Shown one piece after another: positions 48,129 to 56,211 of a DNA stretch of 64,000 bases; the first letter of the stretch is position 1, and each line of letters starts with the position of its first letter. The stretch is from CAZEQJ01 sp964514385 (GTDB taxonomy: Bacteria > Bacteroidota > Bacteroidia > Cytophagales > Cyclobacteriaceae): positions 1-64,000 of the forward strand of contig CAZEQJ010000012.1 of NCBI GenBank assembly GCA_964514385.1, read 5' to 3'. The notes below the pieces were generated by a model that was given only the letters and a program-made list of their open reading frames with translations, was not told where the DNA came from and ran no database searches. The translations under genes were made by a program, and so were the position numbers.

Positions 48129-48623
48129 ATGAAATCCTATCCGATAATTTTACTCGTAACATTATTTTTTTCAATGCAGATTTTTAGTAGTTGCACTACA
48201 AATCCCGCAGAATCTGAAGAACATAAAAACATGGTCGCCGAACACGACCAAATGGAAGCCACTCATGATGAAATGGAAAAAACGCATCAGGAAATGGAAA
48301 ATCTTCATAACCAGATGGTAAGCGACCATGAAGCTGCTTCAGGCGACGAAGTAGACAGTACTCATATTGCGATGGAAGCTGCGCATAATGAGATCATTGC
48401 AAAGCATGCCGAGTTGATCACAAAACATGAAGCTATAATAGAAAATCACAAGGAGCTTGAAGAAAAGCATGCCTCTGGTGAGATTACATCTGAAGAGATG
48501 ATGGCTGAGCATGAAAAAATGAAGTCAGATCATGAAATGATGAAATCAGAGCATGAAAATATGGTGGCTGAACACGAAAAAATCAAAGCTGACCATGAGC
48601 AAATGATTGCAGATCACGAATAA
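48129..48623 (+). CDS. Histidine/methionine heptad-repeat lipoprotein
   Basis: A 164-residue lipoprotein (lipobox FSSC, Cys22) whose mature part is one long charged coiled coil. Histidine occurs at residues 32, 39, 46, 53, 60, 67; then 79, 86, 93, 100, 107, 114; then 128, 135, 142, 149, 156, 163: three blocks of six, each spaced exactly seven. The residue three after His is Met, Ile or Leu in nearly every heptad (HxxM in ten). Eighteen His on one face of a helix would suit binding of Cu, Zn or Ni. No known family is recognised. It is monocistronic: a TAACTTTA box lies about 30 bases before the start and a terminator follows. Confidence 0.85.
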   Translation: MKSYPIILLVTLFFSMQIFSSCTTNPAESEEHKNMVAEHDQMEATHDEMEKTHQEMENLHNQMVSDHEAASGDEVDSTHIAMEAAHNEIIAKHAELITKHEAIIENHKELEEKHASGEITSEEMMAEHEKMKSDHEMMKSEHENMVAEHEKIKADHEQMIADHE

Positions 48624-48643
48624 AAATGATTTTTTAGATATTA

Positions 48644-48673
48644 AAAACACCTCCCTCAGAGGTGTTTTTTTTT
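48644..48673 (+). terminator. Terminator after the His/Met lipoprotein
   Basis: A 10-bp perfect stem (AAAACACCTC at 48644-48653, complement 48659-48668) with a 5-base loop and a run of nine T. Confidence 0.9.
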
Positions 48674-48819
48674 ATAATCACTAGTAAATGAATGCCATAG
48701 CTTAACCGTGCTACATATACGCCTCACGTCCCATTGCCAAAGCCTGGACTTGTATTCTAATATGTAACTTTTGTTACTGTTCTCTTTTCAGATTATTTTT
48801 AACTAGCATACTCACTGCT

Positions 48820-50046
48820 ATGAAAGAGAACTCAAGAAGATCATTTATTAAAAAATCAGGGCTACTGGCGCTTACCAGTACATTCGGCACTTCGATTGTA
48901 TTTGGCAAATTTATGCCTGAAGGCTACGAACCCATTGGAGATCCTGATGATTTTTACCGCCTCTTTGACAAACATGAGGACATGGTCGTGCTTAATGATA
49001 AACCCTGGAATGTCGAATCACCGGCACATATTCTGGATGATCGTATCACACCGGCCGACAAAATGTTCGTTCGTAATAATGGCCTGGTACCATCTGATAT
49101 CGATGTCGAAAACTGGGTGCTGCGTATTGATGGAGAGTCCGTACGGCAGCCAAAGGAATATACACTGAAAGACCTTAAAACAAAATTCAAACCATATAGC
49201 TACCAGCTCACGATCGAATGCGCTGGCAATGGAAGAAGTGAATTTAATCCTCCGGCAAAGGGCAATCAATGGACGATAGGCGCTATATCCTGTGCAAAAT
49301 GGACAGGCCTCCGTTTACGCGACCTGTTGGAGGATGTAGGGATAAAGGAAGATGCCGTTTACATTGGCTACTATGGCACAGACCTTCACCTGAGTGGCGA
49401 TATGTCGAAAAATCCAATCTCACGAGGTATTCCCATTTCAAAGGCAATGATGGATGAGACACTCATTGCATATCAGATGAATGACGAAGAAATTCCGTTG
49501 GTCCACGGCTATCCGCTGCGCATGGTAGTAGGGGGGTGGCCTGCCTCGACTTCAGGAAAATGGCTGAGCCGCCTGAGTATAAGAAACAAAGTGCATGATG
49601 GAGAAAAGATGATGGGTACTTCCTATCGTGTCCCATGTGAGCCCGTAGCGCCCGGCGAAAAGGTCAAGGATGAAGATATGTGCATCATCGAATCTATGCC
49701 TGTGAAGTCATTGATTACCTACCCGAAATCCGGGGCCGTAGTAGACCTGGGACAGTCGTTTGAGGTACGAGGACATGCATGGGCGGGTGAACTTACTGTC
49801 GCCAGGATGAAATACTCTATCGATTTCGGTTCGACATGGAAAACGTGCACTTTAGAGCCTCCGAAAAACAGACTGGCATGGCAGCATTGGAAAGCAGAAG
49901 TAAAGCTTCCGGCTAAGGGATATTATGAAGTGTGGGCCAGAGCAACAGATGCCAACGGCAATGCCCAACCGATGGTGCTGCCGGGGTGGAACCCGAAAGG
50001 ATATCTGAACAATGCCTGCCACCGCATTGCTGTCAAAGTAGTTTAA
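48820..50046 (+). CDS. Sulfite-oxidase-family molybdopterin protein (SorA-like)
   Basis: A 408-residue periplasmic molybdoenzyme. A Tat signal (SRRSFIKKSGLLAL) begins at residue 5. The oxidoreductase molybdopterin-binding domain runs to about residue 280, with the Mo-ligand cysteine in LTIECAGNGR (Cys134), WTGLRLRDLLEDVG and VHGYPLRMVVGGWPAS; a dimerisation domain follows (AVVDLGQSFEVRGHAWAGE, MKYSIDFGSTW). There is no haem domain, so it needs an external cytochrome; a cytochrome c is encoded five bases downstream. The pair matches SorAB-type sulfite dehydrogenases. Sulfite as substrate is likely; other YedY/SorA relatives act on sulfoxides. Confidence 0.9.
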   Translation: MKENSRRSFIKKSGLLALTSTFGTSIVFGKFMPEGYEPIGDPDDFYRLFDKHEDMVVLNDKPWNVESPAHILDDRITPADKMFVRNNGLVPSDIDVENWVLRIDGESVRQPKEYTLKDLKTKFKPYSYQLTIECAGNGRSEFNPPAKGNQWTIGAISCAKWTGLRLRDLLEDVGIKEDAVYIGYYGTDLHLSGDMSKNPISRGIPISKAMMDETLIAYQMNDEEIPLVHGYPLRMVVGGWPASTSGKWLSRLSIRNKVHDGEKMMGTSYRVPCEPVAPGEKVKDEDMCIIESMPVKSLITYPKSGAVVDLGQSFEVRGHAWAGELTVARMKYSIDFGSTWKTCTLEPPKNRLAWQHWKAEVKLPAKGYYEVWARATDANGNAQPMVLPGWNPKGYLNNACHRIAVKVV

Positions 50047-50050
50047 AGTG

Positions 50051-50530
50051 ATGGATAACAACAGTTACAACCGGTACATTAGACAAGTGATCGGACTCGC
50101 AAGGAGCCTGGCAGTAGTGGTATCCCTGCTACTCTTTGGCACCTTCTCATTTCTGGCTTGGCCATATCTACAGATATCACCAAAGCCAGCGCCTGAAACA
50201 ACACTCTCTCAAACTAAAACACCCGAGAATACACTGGCTGCAGAAATTGTGGACGGAATTCACGTCAATACCGGCCTGAAAGCAGGTGAAGGACTTAATG
50301 CGGTAATTCAAAACTGTACCCCTTGCCACTCTTCCAGACTCATTACCCAAAACCATATGACGCGGGAAGGGTGGAAAAGCACCATTGAATGGATGCAGGA
50401 AACCCAAAACCTGTGGGACCTTGGAGATAATGAAGACCTTATCATCACCTATCTCGCTACAAATTATGCACCACAGGAAAAAGGAAGGAGAGCCCCTTTA
50501 ACGAATATCGAATGGTATGAACTGGATTAA
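50051..50530 (+). CDS. Membrane-anchored monohaem cytochrome c (SorB-like)
   Basis: A 159-residue protein; ATG at 50051 is preferred over a GTG one codon upstream. An N-terminal helix (VVVSLLLFGTFSFLAWPY) anchors it. The haem site is CTPCH (Cys89, Cys92, His93), and MTREGWKSTIEWMQETQNLW may hold the Met ligand. This QNCTPCHSSRL type of domain is typical of electron acceptors of SorA molybdoenzymes. Its last codons overlap the rhodanese start by 14 bases. Confidence 0.88.
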   Translation: MDNNSYNRYIRQVIGLARSLAVVVSLLLFGTFSFLAWPYLQISPKPAPETTLSQTKTPENTLAAEIVDGIHVNTGLKAGEGLNAVIQNCTPCHSSRLITQNHMTREGWKSTIEWMQETQNLWDLGDNEDLIITYLATNYAPQEKGRRAPLTNIEWYELD

Positions 50531-51428
50531 ATTTTTTATCGTCATCGCGGCTATGGTTAGCTGCACTTCTCCCGAAAATGAGGATAATAAGCCCTTTGCA
50601 AGCCGGTATGTGATGGAAACGGATGAATTAAAAGCCATATTGAATTCCGATACCATCCAGGTTCTTGATTTGCGTAAGCATGAGGATTTTATGAATGGGC
50701 ATATTCCGGGTGCTATTAACCTGTGGCGAACCGAAATACAGCACGATAGCTTTCCATATGATGGCATGCTGGCCGGAAAAAAACAACTCGAAGCCGTACT
50801 GGGCAGCAAAGGCATACGCTCCGACCATTTTCTGGTATTATATGACGACAGGGCCTCATGCGAAGCAGCCCGCCTCTGGTGGATCCTCGATCACTATGGA
50901 TTTGACCGTATGGCCATACTAAATGGCGGATTTGTAAGCTGGTCGATGGAAAATGAGCTCTCCATGGAGGTTGCCAACTATCCACCAACAGAATTTGAGC
51001 TGCCTGCAGAAGGGAAGGGGCATCGATTGATCACATTAGCTGAAATGTCAATCGGTGAAGGAACCACAATTCTGGATACCCGTTCCGTTGATGAATATAG
51101 TGGAAAAGAACAGAAATCAGGATCATTCGACAGAGGTAGGATACCCGGAAGTGTCCACATTGACTGGATGATGGCGGTAAATGAACTGGATCACCGATTT
51201 AAAACACAAGAAGAATTAACAGAGATCTATACGTCACTTGGCATTACACCAGAGGACCCTGTTTTTACGTATTGATATTCCGGAGTACGCTCAGCGCATA
51301 CCTTGTTTGTACTTACAGAGCTGCTGGGGTATAAGAATGTTCGGAATTTCGATGGCTCATGGGTAGAATGGACATGGCATCAACAGCCGGTAGAGCGTGA
51401 TTCAGTATTCGTATTAACGAACCAATAA
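50517..51428 (+). CDS. Two-domain rhodanese lipoprotein with in-frame TGA at the catalytic cysteine (putative selenoprotein)
   Basis: A 303-residue sulfurtransferase if TGA at 51273-51275 is read through. The leader MNWIKFFIVIAAMVSC is a lipoprotein signal. The N-terminal rhodanese domain (about 35-150) has DRASCEAARLWW, with Asp where the active Cys would be, the usual inactive domain. The C-terminal domain (about 170-290) has LDTRSVDEYSG and then VFTY, TGA, YSGVRSAHTLFVLTELLGY, and DGSWVEWTW. In active homologues the position of the TGA is the persulfide-forming Cys (C-x-S-G-V-x-x), so residue 253 would be selenocysteine. Fifty sense codons follow to a TAA, with full family similarity. A weak hairpin starts six bases after the TGA, but no SECIS is proven. 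The alternative is a nonsense mutation or sequencing error. Confidence 0.8.
51282..51302 (+). promoter_or_regulatory. Imperfect hairpin just after the in-frame TGA (possible SECIS region)
   Basis: GG-A-GU-A-CGC with loop TCA and the returning arm GCG-C-AU-A-CC gives seven pairs of nine with two single mismatches, the loop lying 16-18 bases after the TGA. Bacterial SECIS loops usually have a G at the start of the apical loop, which this fold does not show; an alternative pairs AGTAC at 51284-51288 with GTACT at 51309-51313. Position fits, consensus is not clear. Confidence 0.3.
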
Positions 51429-51507
51429 AAAGACCTGTATGTTAAATAAACATATGAATATTAATACATATCTAATAGATTGGAATTCATAAATTAAAGC
51501 AATAAAG

Positions 51508-52428
51508 ATGATAGAGAATGCATGGAATGCGATTGTTGGGGCGTTCAACTGGAACTTACGATCGCTTTACTTCGATGTACCCTGGTACAATAATTACCTC
51601 TGGGGACTGGTATTGATATCCGCGCTGGTATATGCAGGCGAGTTATTATTTCCCTGGCGCAAGAGACAAGCGAAAATCAGGCAGGATTTCTGGCTGGACC
51701 TAGGGTGGATGTTTTTCAATTTCGTGGTTTTTGCCATAGCAGTCAGTGGTTTTTACTCGCTTTTCAGGGATACATTGAAGGCGGTCGGCCTGCCATTGGA
51801 GACATTTGTACTATTTGATATGAGTTCGCTTCCTGCAGCGGTACAGCTTATCATTTTCTTTATCATTTCTGATTTTGTACAATGGTTTACGCATGTATTG
51901 CTTCATAGGTATCCCATTCTGTGGAATTTCCATAAGGTGCATCATTCCGTAAAAGAAATGGGGTTTGCAGCACATTTCAGGTATCACTGGATGGAAAACA
52001 TACTGTATAAGCCGCTGAAAACAATGGCCGTCATGGTACTGGGTGGGTTTGAACCTGAGCAGGCGTACATTGTGCACTTTGCAGCTATCGCAATCGGGCA
52101 CCTCAATCATGCCAATATCAGGCTTACATACGGACCATTGAAGTACATTTTCAACAATCCGGTGATGCACCTGCACCATCACCGCAAGGCTTTACCCGAA
52201 AGCCATAAGGACGGTGTGAACTTCGGAATCAGCCTTAGCCTGTGGGATTATCTGTTTAAGACCGCATATATTCCCGACGAGGATCCCTACACAGAGCTCG
52301 GCTTTCCTGAGGATGAAAAATTTCCTAAGGATTTCGCCCACCAGTTCACCTATGGTTTAGTGCCCCGGCGGAAGGACAAGGGAGATAGCGGCACCAGGAT
52401 GGCTCCGGGCAAACCGGCACAGGTATAA
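51508..52428 (+). CDS. Sterol desaturase/fatty acid hydroxylase family protein
   Basis: A 306-residue integral-membrane di-iron oxygenase. About four helices surround the histidine clusters: HVLLHRYPILWNFHKVHHS, GHLNHANIR and MHLHHHRKALPESHKDG, which together give the eight-histidine site of the family. The substrate (sterol, carotenoid or fatty acid) is not readable. It begins 80 bases after the rhodanese gene, may be read with it, and ends before a bidirectional terminator. Confidence 0.9.
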   Translation: MIENAWNAIVGAFNWNLRSLYFDVPWYNNYLWGLVLISALVYAGELLFPWRKRQAKIRQDFWLDLGWMFFNFVVFAIAVSGFYSLFRDTLKAVGLPLETFVLFDMSSLPAAVQLIIFFIISDFVQWFTHVLLHRYPILWNFHKVHHSVKEMGFAAHFRYHWMENILYKPLKTMAVMVLGGFEPEQAYIVHFAAIAIGHLNHANIRLTYGPLKYIFNNPVMHLHHHRKALPESHKDGVNFGISLSLWDYLFKTAYIPDEDPYTELGFPEDEKFPKDFAHQFTYGLVPRRKDKGDSGTRMAPGKPAQV

Positions 52429-52592
52429 ATGAAAGAGAAAGTATGAATGACCGTTGTCATGGGTAGGGCTCAGTAAAATGAGCAATAGACATGGTAACGG
52501 CATTTTTTAGTTAAAGTAATTTACAACTACGTGATGGAGATTTTTCTTTATGATTATCCATTTAATATCCAAGAATTGATCTTAATATGATA

Positions 52593-52628
52593 ATAAAAGG
52601 CTCTCTTTTCTCAAAGAGAGCCTTTTAT
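52593..52628. terminator. Bidirectional terminator
   Basis: A perfect 16-bp stem (ATAAAAGGCTCTCTTT at 52593-52608, complement at 52613-52628) with the loop TCTC, T-rich on both exits. It lies between two convergent genes. Confidence 0.93.
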
Positions 52629-52647
52629 TTTTATGTAATTGCTGTGC

Positions 52648-53334
52648 TTACTCAGCTTTCAGGTAAACCAGTCGCTCCAACCGGGAGAGTTCCTTCTCAT
52701 CTACATATTTGCCGATTTCCTTTCGGAATTGCTCCATGCTGCTGTAGGGACGATATTCTTCAAACTCATGTGTCATCCGTTCACCCACACCTGGTAATGC
52801 CAGAATATCCTCTTCAGAAGCGCTGTTTAGCTCTACTGGCACAAAAACATATTGCAGAAACCGTTCTAACTCAACTTCATCAACATATTTACCGATTTCT
52901 TTCCTGAACTGTGCGACAGAAGTATAAGGGCGATATTCTTCAAATTCATGCGCCATACGGTCACCTACACCGGGGATGATCTTAAAATCGTCTTCGGCAG
53001 TTGTATTCAGATTCATTGGCACAAACACCTTTCTATACAGATCAGTTTTCGCCTCACCTTCAAAGTAGTTGTTGACCCAGGCATCCAGGTCCATCATATC
53101 AATGAATGGTCGGGCCTCCAGTATCTCATTTACCTGATCATCACTTAAGCCGGCCTCTAGTAATTCATCCTCTGTTGCCAGGTTGGCATTGACCACTGCA
53201 CTGCCTTCCATGACAGCTACATCTGTCGGTGCTTCCTGCGTACTGGTAGTGTCTGCAGTTTCCTCTGTCGATTTTTTCTCCTGCTGGCATGCAAATGCAA
53301 ACAGGATCATGCTAATAAATAGTAGGTTTCTCAT
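52648..53334 (-). CDS. Helix-hairpin-helix repeat lipoprotein (ComEA-like)
   Basis: A 228-residue lipoprotein (signal MRNLLFISMILFAFAC). The mature part consists of a degenerate HhH unit (NLATEDELLEAGLSDDQVNE) and two nearly identical units of about 60 residues: one with FKIIPGVGDRMAHEFEEYRP, one with ILALPGVGERMTHEFEEYRP, each followed by QFRKEIGKYVDE. LNxxxxxDxxxIPGVG is the DNA-binding HhH of ComEA, but here the anchored form faces the periplasm, so uptake of DNA or a structural role is possible. It overlaps the upstream membrane-protein gene by four bases. Confidence 0.83.
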   Translation of the reverse strand: MRNLLFISMILFAFACQQEKKSTEETADTTSTQEAPTDVAVMEGSAVVNANLATEDELLEAGLSDDQVNEILEARPFIDMMDLDAWVNNYFEGEAKTDLYRKVFVPMNLNTTAEDDFKIIPGVGDRMAHEFEEYRPYTSVAQFRKEIGKYVDEVELERFLQYVFVPVELNSASEEDILALPGVGERMTHEFEEYRPYSSMEQFRKEIGKYVDEKELSRLERLVYLKAE

Positions 53335-53747
53335 TTTACAAGTAGTTTATTTTTAAATAGTTGTGAAAAAACGATCCCAATCAGCCCGAATACAATCATG
53401 CTTCCCGGAGCTAATGCAGGTAATGCTCCTGAAAAACTGGCCCACATATTTTCGCTAAAACTTTTGGAAGCATAAAGCTCAGACTCAAATTCGTAGTTTG
53501 CCTTCAGGTGAAACCAGATGCCAACCAAGCCGCTAAGGCAGCTTATCAGCATAAGTATAAGAAATACCCTGTTTATCAACCTCAACGGCCTGACCAACAT
53601 AATGATCATGCAAAACAGTGACATACCGATAATCAGGATGGGTACCAGTTGCCATCCACCCTCATAATGTCCCAGCAAAAACAATTCACCGGCCGTACCA
53701 AGTGCCATAAAAATAATTGTGCCTGATAATAAAAGGGGAACCCTCAT
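53331..53747 (-). CDS. Small membrane protein with four helices
   Basis: A 138-residue protein with four predicted helices (PLLLSGTIIFMALGTAG, LVPILIIGMSLFCMIIML, VFLILMLISCLSGLVGIW and GSMIVFGLIGIVFSQLF). I do not recognise a family. The ATG overlap with the next gene makes the two a transcription unit, and the helical pattern suggests an inner-membrane partner for the HhH lipoprotein. Confidence 0.7.
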   Translation of the reverse strand: MRVPLLLSGTIIFMALGTAGELFLLGHYEGGWQLVPILIIGMSLFCMIIMLVRPLRLINRVFLILMLISCLSGLVGIWFHLKANYEFESELYASKSFSENMWASFSGALPALAPGSMIVFGLIGIVFSQLFKNKLLVK

Positions 53748-53801
53748 GATGCTAAATCAAACAAGAGCCAAAATTAGGTTACCCGACCATAGGCCACAAT
53801 A

Positions 53802-53878
53802 ACTAGTACTAGTGAAAATAATTAGATAATAAAATTAACGGCACGGTAACATGGTTACTACAAATTCACTACTAGTAG
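53802..53878. promoter_or_regulatory. Three palindromes between divergent genes (candidate operators)
   Basis: ACTAGTACTAGT (53802-53813) and CTACTAGTAG (53869-53878) are perfect palindromes sharing the core CTAGT; between them GTAAC and GTTAC (53846-53858) form an inverted repeat. The last palindrome ends three bases before the TTG of the promoter of the following operon. Placement suggests a regulator site; the operon's iron-type genes suggest metal control, not demonstrated. Confidence 0.45.
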
Positions 53879-53881
53879 CGA

Positions 53882-53912
53882 TTGCCGGTTCTTGTGCATA
53901 CCCCTACTTTTA
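53882..53912 (+). promoter_or_regulatory. Bacteroidota-type promoter of the DUF4856 operon
   Basis: TTG at 53882-53884 and TACTTTTA at 53905-53912 with a 20-base spacer match TTG-N19-21-TAnnTTTG except for the last base. The start codon lies 36 bases after the -7 box. Confidence 0.65.
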
Positions 53913-53947
53913 CGGCCATTAAGAATCAATCTAAATAAAATACACAC

Positions 53948-55027
53948 ATGAAAATTCAATTTACAGGTATAGTTTTATTCACAATACTACTCTTTTCATC
54001 CTGTGAGGAGGAGAATAATTTACCTCAACTTTCCATTCCGGACAACTACGTTTCACCCTCATACGCTACTAATGTAACTGCTGAAAATACCGTTATTACA
54101 GCGCTATCGTCACTTACCAGTGACCTTAATGCTGCAGAGGCTGATGCTCAGTCTACACCGGTAAATGATATCGCATATCCGTCGACATTATCTGCGGTGA
54201 CATTGCCATCTTATCGAACACTCACCGAAGGATGGCTCACTGAGCTTGTAAAAGCAGCAAATGATGATGATGCATTTATAAATCCCGGAGCAGGGACACC
54301 ATCACAAGGTGAAGAAGGAGGCCTGCTGGGTACACGCTTACTCGATGAAAATGGCCTTGAACTGGAACAAATGATCCAGAAGGGTGCCTTTGGCGCTGCA
54401 TTATACAATCATGCGCTTACGGTAATAAACTGCGAGCTGAGCGATCCGGCAGCAATAGATAAATTAGTGGAGATTCATGGCGCTGACCCGACGTTTGATC
54501 CTGCCGCCACAACTGCGGCTGCTACTTACTCCAGAAGGAGATCAAATCAAACAACAGAAACAGGGTTTTTCTATGATATACGAAACAGTCTGATCACTGC
54601 AAGAGCAGCCATCGAAGCGGGAAGTGAGTATAATGATATCCGTGATCAAGCACTTGCAGATTACCTGATTGCATGGGAAAGATCCAACTTTGCTACAGTG
54701 ATATTCTATTGTAATGCTACTAAAAACCTCCTGCAGACAGCTGATGGTGACGAGGAAGTCCTAGGAAATGCGATGCACGCCTACGCAGAAGGGGTTGGAT
54801 TTGCTCACGGATTCAGAGGGCTATCCGAAAAAGTGATTACAGACCAGGAGATAGATGACATTCTTGAGCTGCTGCTGGCACCTGAAGGTAATGAACCTCA
54901 AAGTTATCAGTTTCTTAATGATGCACAGCTGATCAATAACCTCGACCAGATCGTCGATATTATACAGGATATTTACGGGTTTTCCGATGAAGAAGTGACC
55001 AGCTTTTTCTCTAACGATCCATCCTGA
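53948..55027 (+). CDS. DUF4856-family lipoprotein
   Basis: A 359-residue lipoprotein (signal ending LFSSC). LPQLSIPDNYVSPSYATNVT and the segment LVKAANDDDAFINPG match DUF4856, a helical family related to imelysin that occurs next to it in Bacteroidota. DIRDQALADYLIAWERSNFA and HAYAEGVGFAHGFRGL lie in the second half. It probably binds a metal or an iron compound at the cell surface. First gene of the operon, behind a good promoter; a hairpin terminator/attenuator follows it. Confidence 0.85.
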   Translation: MKIQFTGIVLFTILLFSSCEEENNLPQLSIPDNYVSPSYATNVTAENTVITALSSLTSDLNAAEADAQSTPVNDIAYPSTLSAVTLPSYRTLTEGWLTELVKAANDDDAFINPGAGTPSQGEEGGLLGTRLLDENGLELEQMIQKGAFGAALYNHALTVINCELSDPAAIDKLVEIHGADPTFDPAATTAAATYSRRRSNQTTETGFFYDIRNSLITARAAIEAGSEYNDIRDQALADYLIAWERSNFATVIFYCNATKNLLQTADGDEEVLGNAMHAYAEGVGFAHGFRGLSEKVITDQEIDDILELLLAPEGNEPQSYQFLNDAQLINNLDQIVDIIQDIYGFSDEEVTSFFSNDPS

Positions 55028-55048
55028 AGTTTTGCAGTAATGGAAGTT

Positions 55049-55077
55049 AACCTTGGTGCCTCAGCGCCAGGGTTTTT
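55049..55077 (+). terminator. Hairpin terminator or attenuator after DUF4856 gene
   Basis: An 11-bp stem (AACCTTGGTGC at 55049-55059, GCGCCAGGGTT at 55064-55074; two G-U pairs), loop CTCA and five T. It stands inside what looks like one operon, so it probably sets the level of the first gene above the rest. Confidence 0.8.
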
Positions 55078-55110
55078 ACATATATATAAGGGTGTAAAAT
55101 GAGCATATTT

Positions 55111-56211
55111 ATGAAACTAAAAAGCATCATAGCGGCCATCTCCATCATATTGATCATGCTATTTACTCTACCATCCTGTGAAGAAGGAGAGTCAGGGAGA
55201 GATAATGATAGTTTTGACCGGGCTGCCATGCTGGAGAGCCTGGCCACAGGGCTTATAATTCCAAATTTTGAAGCACTACAGCAAAGCGTAACACAGCTGG
55301 AAACAGCTGCGGATGCATTTATTACAAATTCTACGGAGGAAAACCTGCAACGCCTCCGGGATAGCTGGCAACAGGCTACAATCGATTATCAGCATTGTTC
55401 TGCCTTTGGGTTTGGGCCTGCTGACCTTACTCTGGGTCCATTTGCTACCGTTTTAGGCGTATTTCCTGTAAATGAAAATGCTATTGAAACTAATATTACC
55501 GACCCTGAATTTAATCTCACATCAAGCTTCCAGCGGGATGTGCGTGGTTTTTATGCAATTGAATACCTCATCTATGGGAATGAACAAACCATTGCCGACA
55601 TAATACAGGGATACGATGATGACCGAAAGCACTACCTGCATATCCTGGTGGATGAACTGAAAACCACCTGCGATGCTATAGTAGAAGAATGGAATACTAC
55701 ATACCTCAGTGAGTTTATCAGCAGTGATGGCACCTCTGCGGGCAGTTCCATCTCCCAGCTGTACAACGAGTTTGTAAAGGATTATGAAAACCTTAAGAAT
55801 TTTAAAGTCGAACTTCCGGCTGGCTTAACTGCAGGACAAACCGGTCCTGAACCGCGTCTGGTAGAAGCTTATTACAGTGGTATTTCGCTAACTCTTATCC
55901 GTAATCATTTTGACAATTCGGTAAATATCTGGGAAGGGAAATCTAAAACCGGGGAAAACCTAATCGGATTTGAAGAATACCTGCAGACAGTAGTGGGTGG
56001 AGATGACCTTATCCTGCAGACAAAAGAAGCTATCGGCAGGATTGATGCTGCTATCGTAGCGATACCGGGCGAAACACTTGCGACGGTGGTTGATACAGAT
56101 GAAGTACGGAATCTGAGGGATGAATTACAAACCAATACGGCAAATTTTAAAAGCTCGATGAGCTCACTATTAGGCATCAGCATTACCTTCAATTCAGGTG
56201 ATGGTGATTGA
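55111..56211 (+). CDS. Imelysin-family lipoprotein
   Basis: A 366-residue lipoprotein; ATG at 55111 starts the signal (MKLKSIIAAISIILIMLF...TLPSC, Cys23), an ATG at 55099 adds four residues. The imelysin-like helical fold shows RLRDSWQQATIDYQHCSAFGF, and the family motif GxHxxE appears as GFYAIE (Tyr148 in place of His, Glu151). The His of the proposed peptidase site is thus lost, consistent with a metal- or iron-binding role of EfeO/imelysin-like proteins rather than proteolysis. Its stop overlaps the next start by one base. Confidence 0.85.
   Translation: MKLKSIIAAISIILIMLFTLPSCEEGESGRDNDSFDRAAMLESLATGLIIPNFEALQQSVTQLETAADAFITNSTEENLQRLRDSWQQATIDYQHCSAFGFGPADLTLGPFATVLGVFPVNENAIETNITDPEFNLTSSFQRDVRGFYAIEYLIYGNEQTIADIIQGYDDDRKHYLHILVDELKTTCDAIVEEWNTTYLSEFISSDGTSAGSSISQLYNEFVKDYENLKNFKVELPAGLTAGQTGPEPRLVEAYYSGISLTLIRNHFDNSVNIWEGKSKTGENLIGFEEYLQTVVGGDDLILQTKEAIGRIDAAIVAIPGETLATVVDTDEVRNLRDELQTNTANFKSSMSSLLGISITFNSGDGD

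Noticed and set aside
48200..48620. The heptad DNA as a CRISPR-like or minisatellite repeat
   Set aside because: The regularity is at the protein level; the DNA units vary and there are no spacers.
51276..51428. Reading the segment after the in-frame TGA as an unrelated intergenic stretch
   Set aside because: Its translation continues the rhodanese domain in the same frame up to TAA, so it belongs to the gene.
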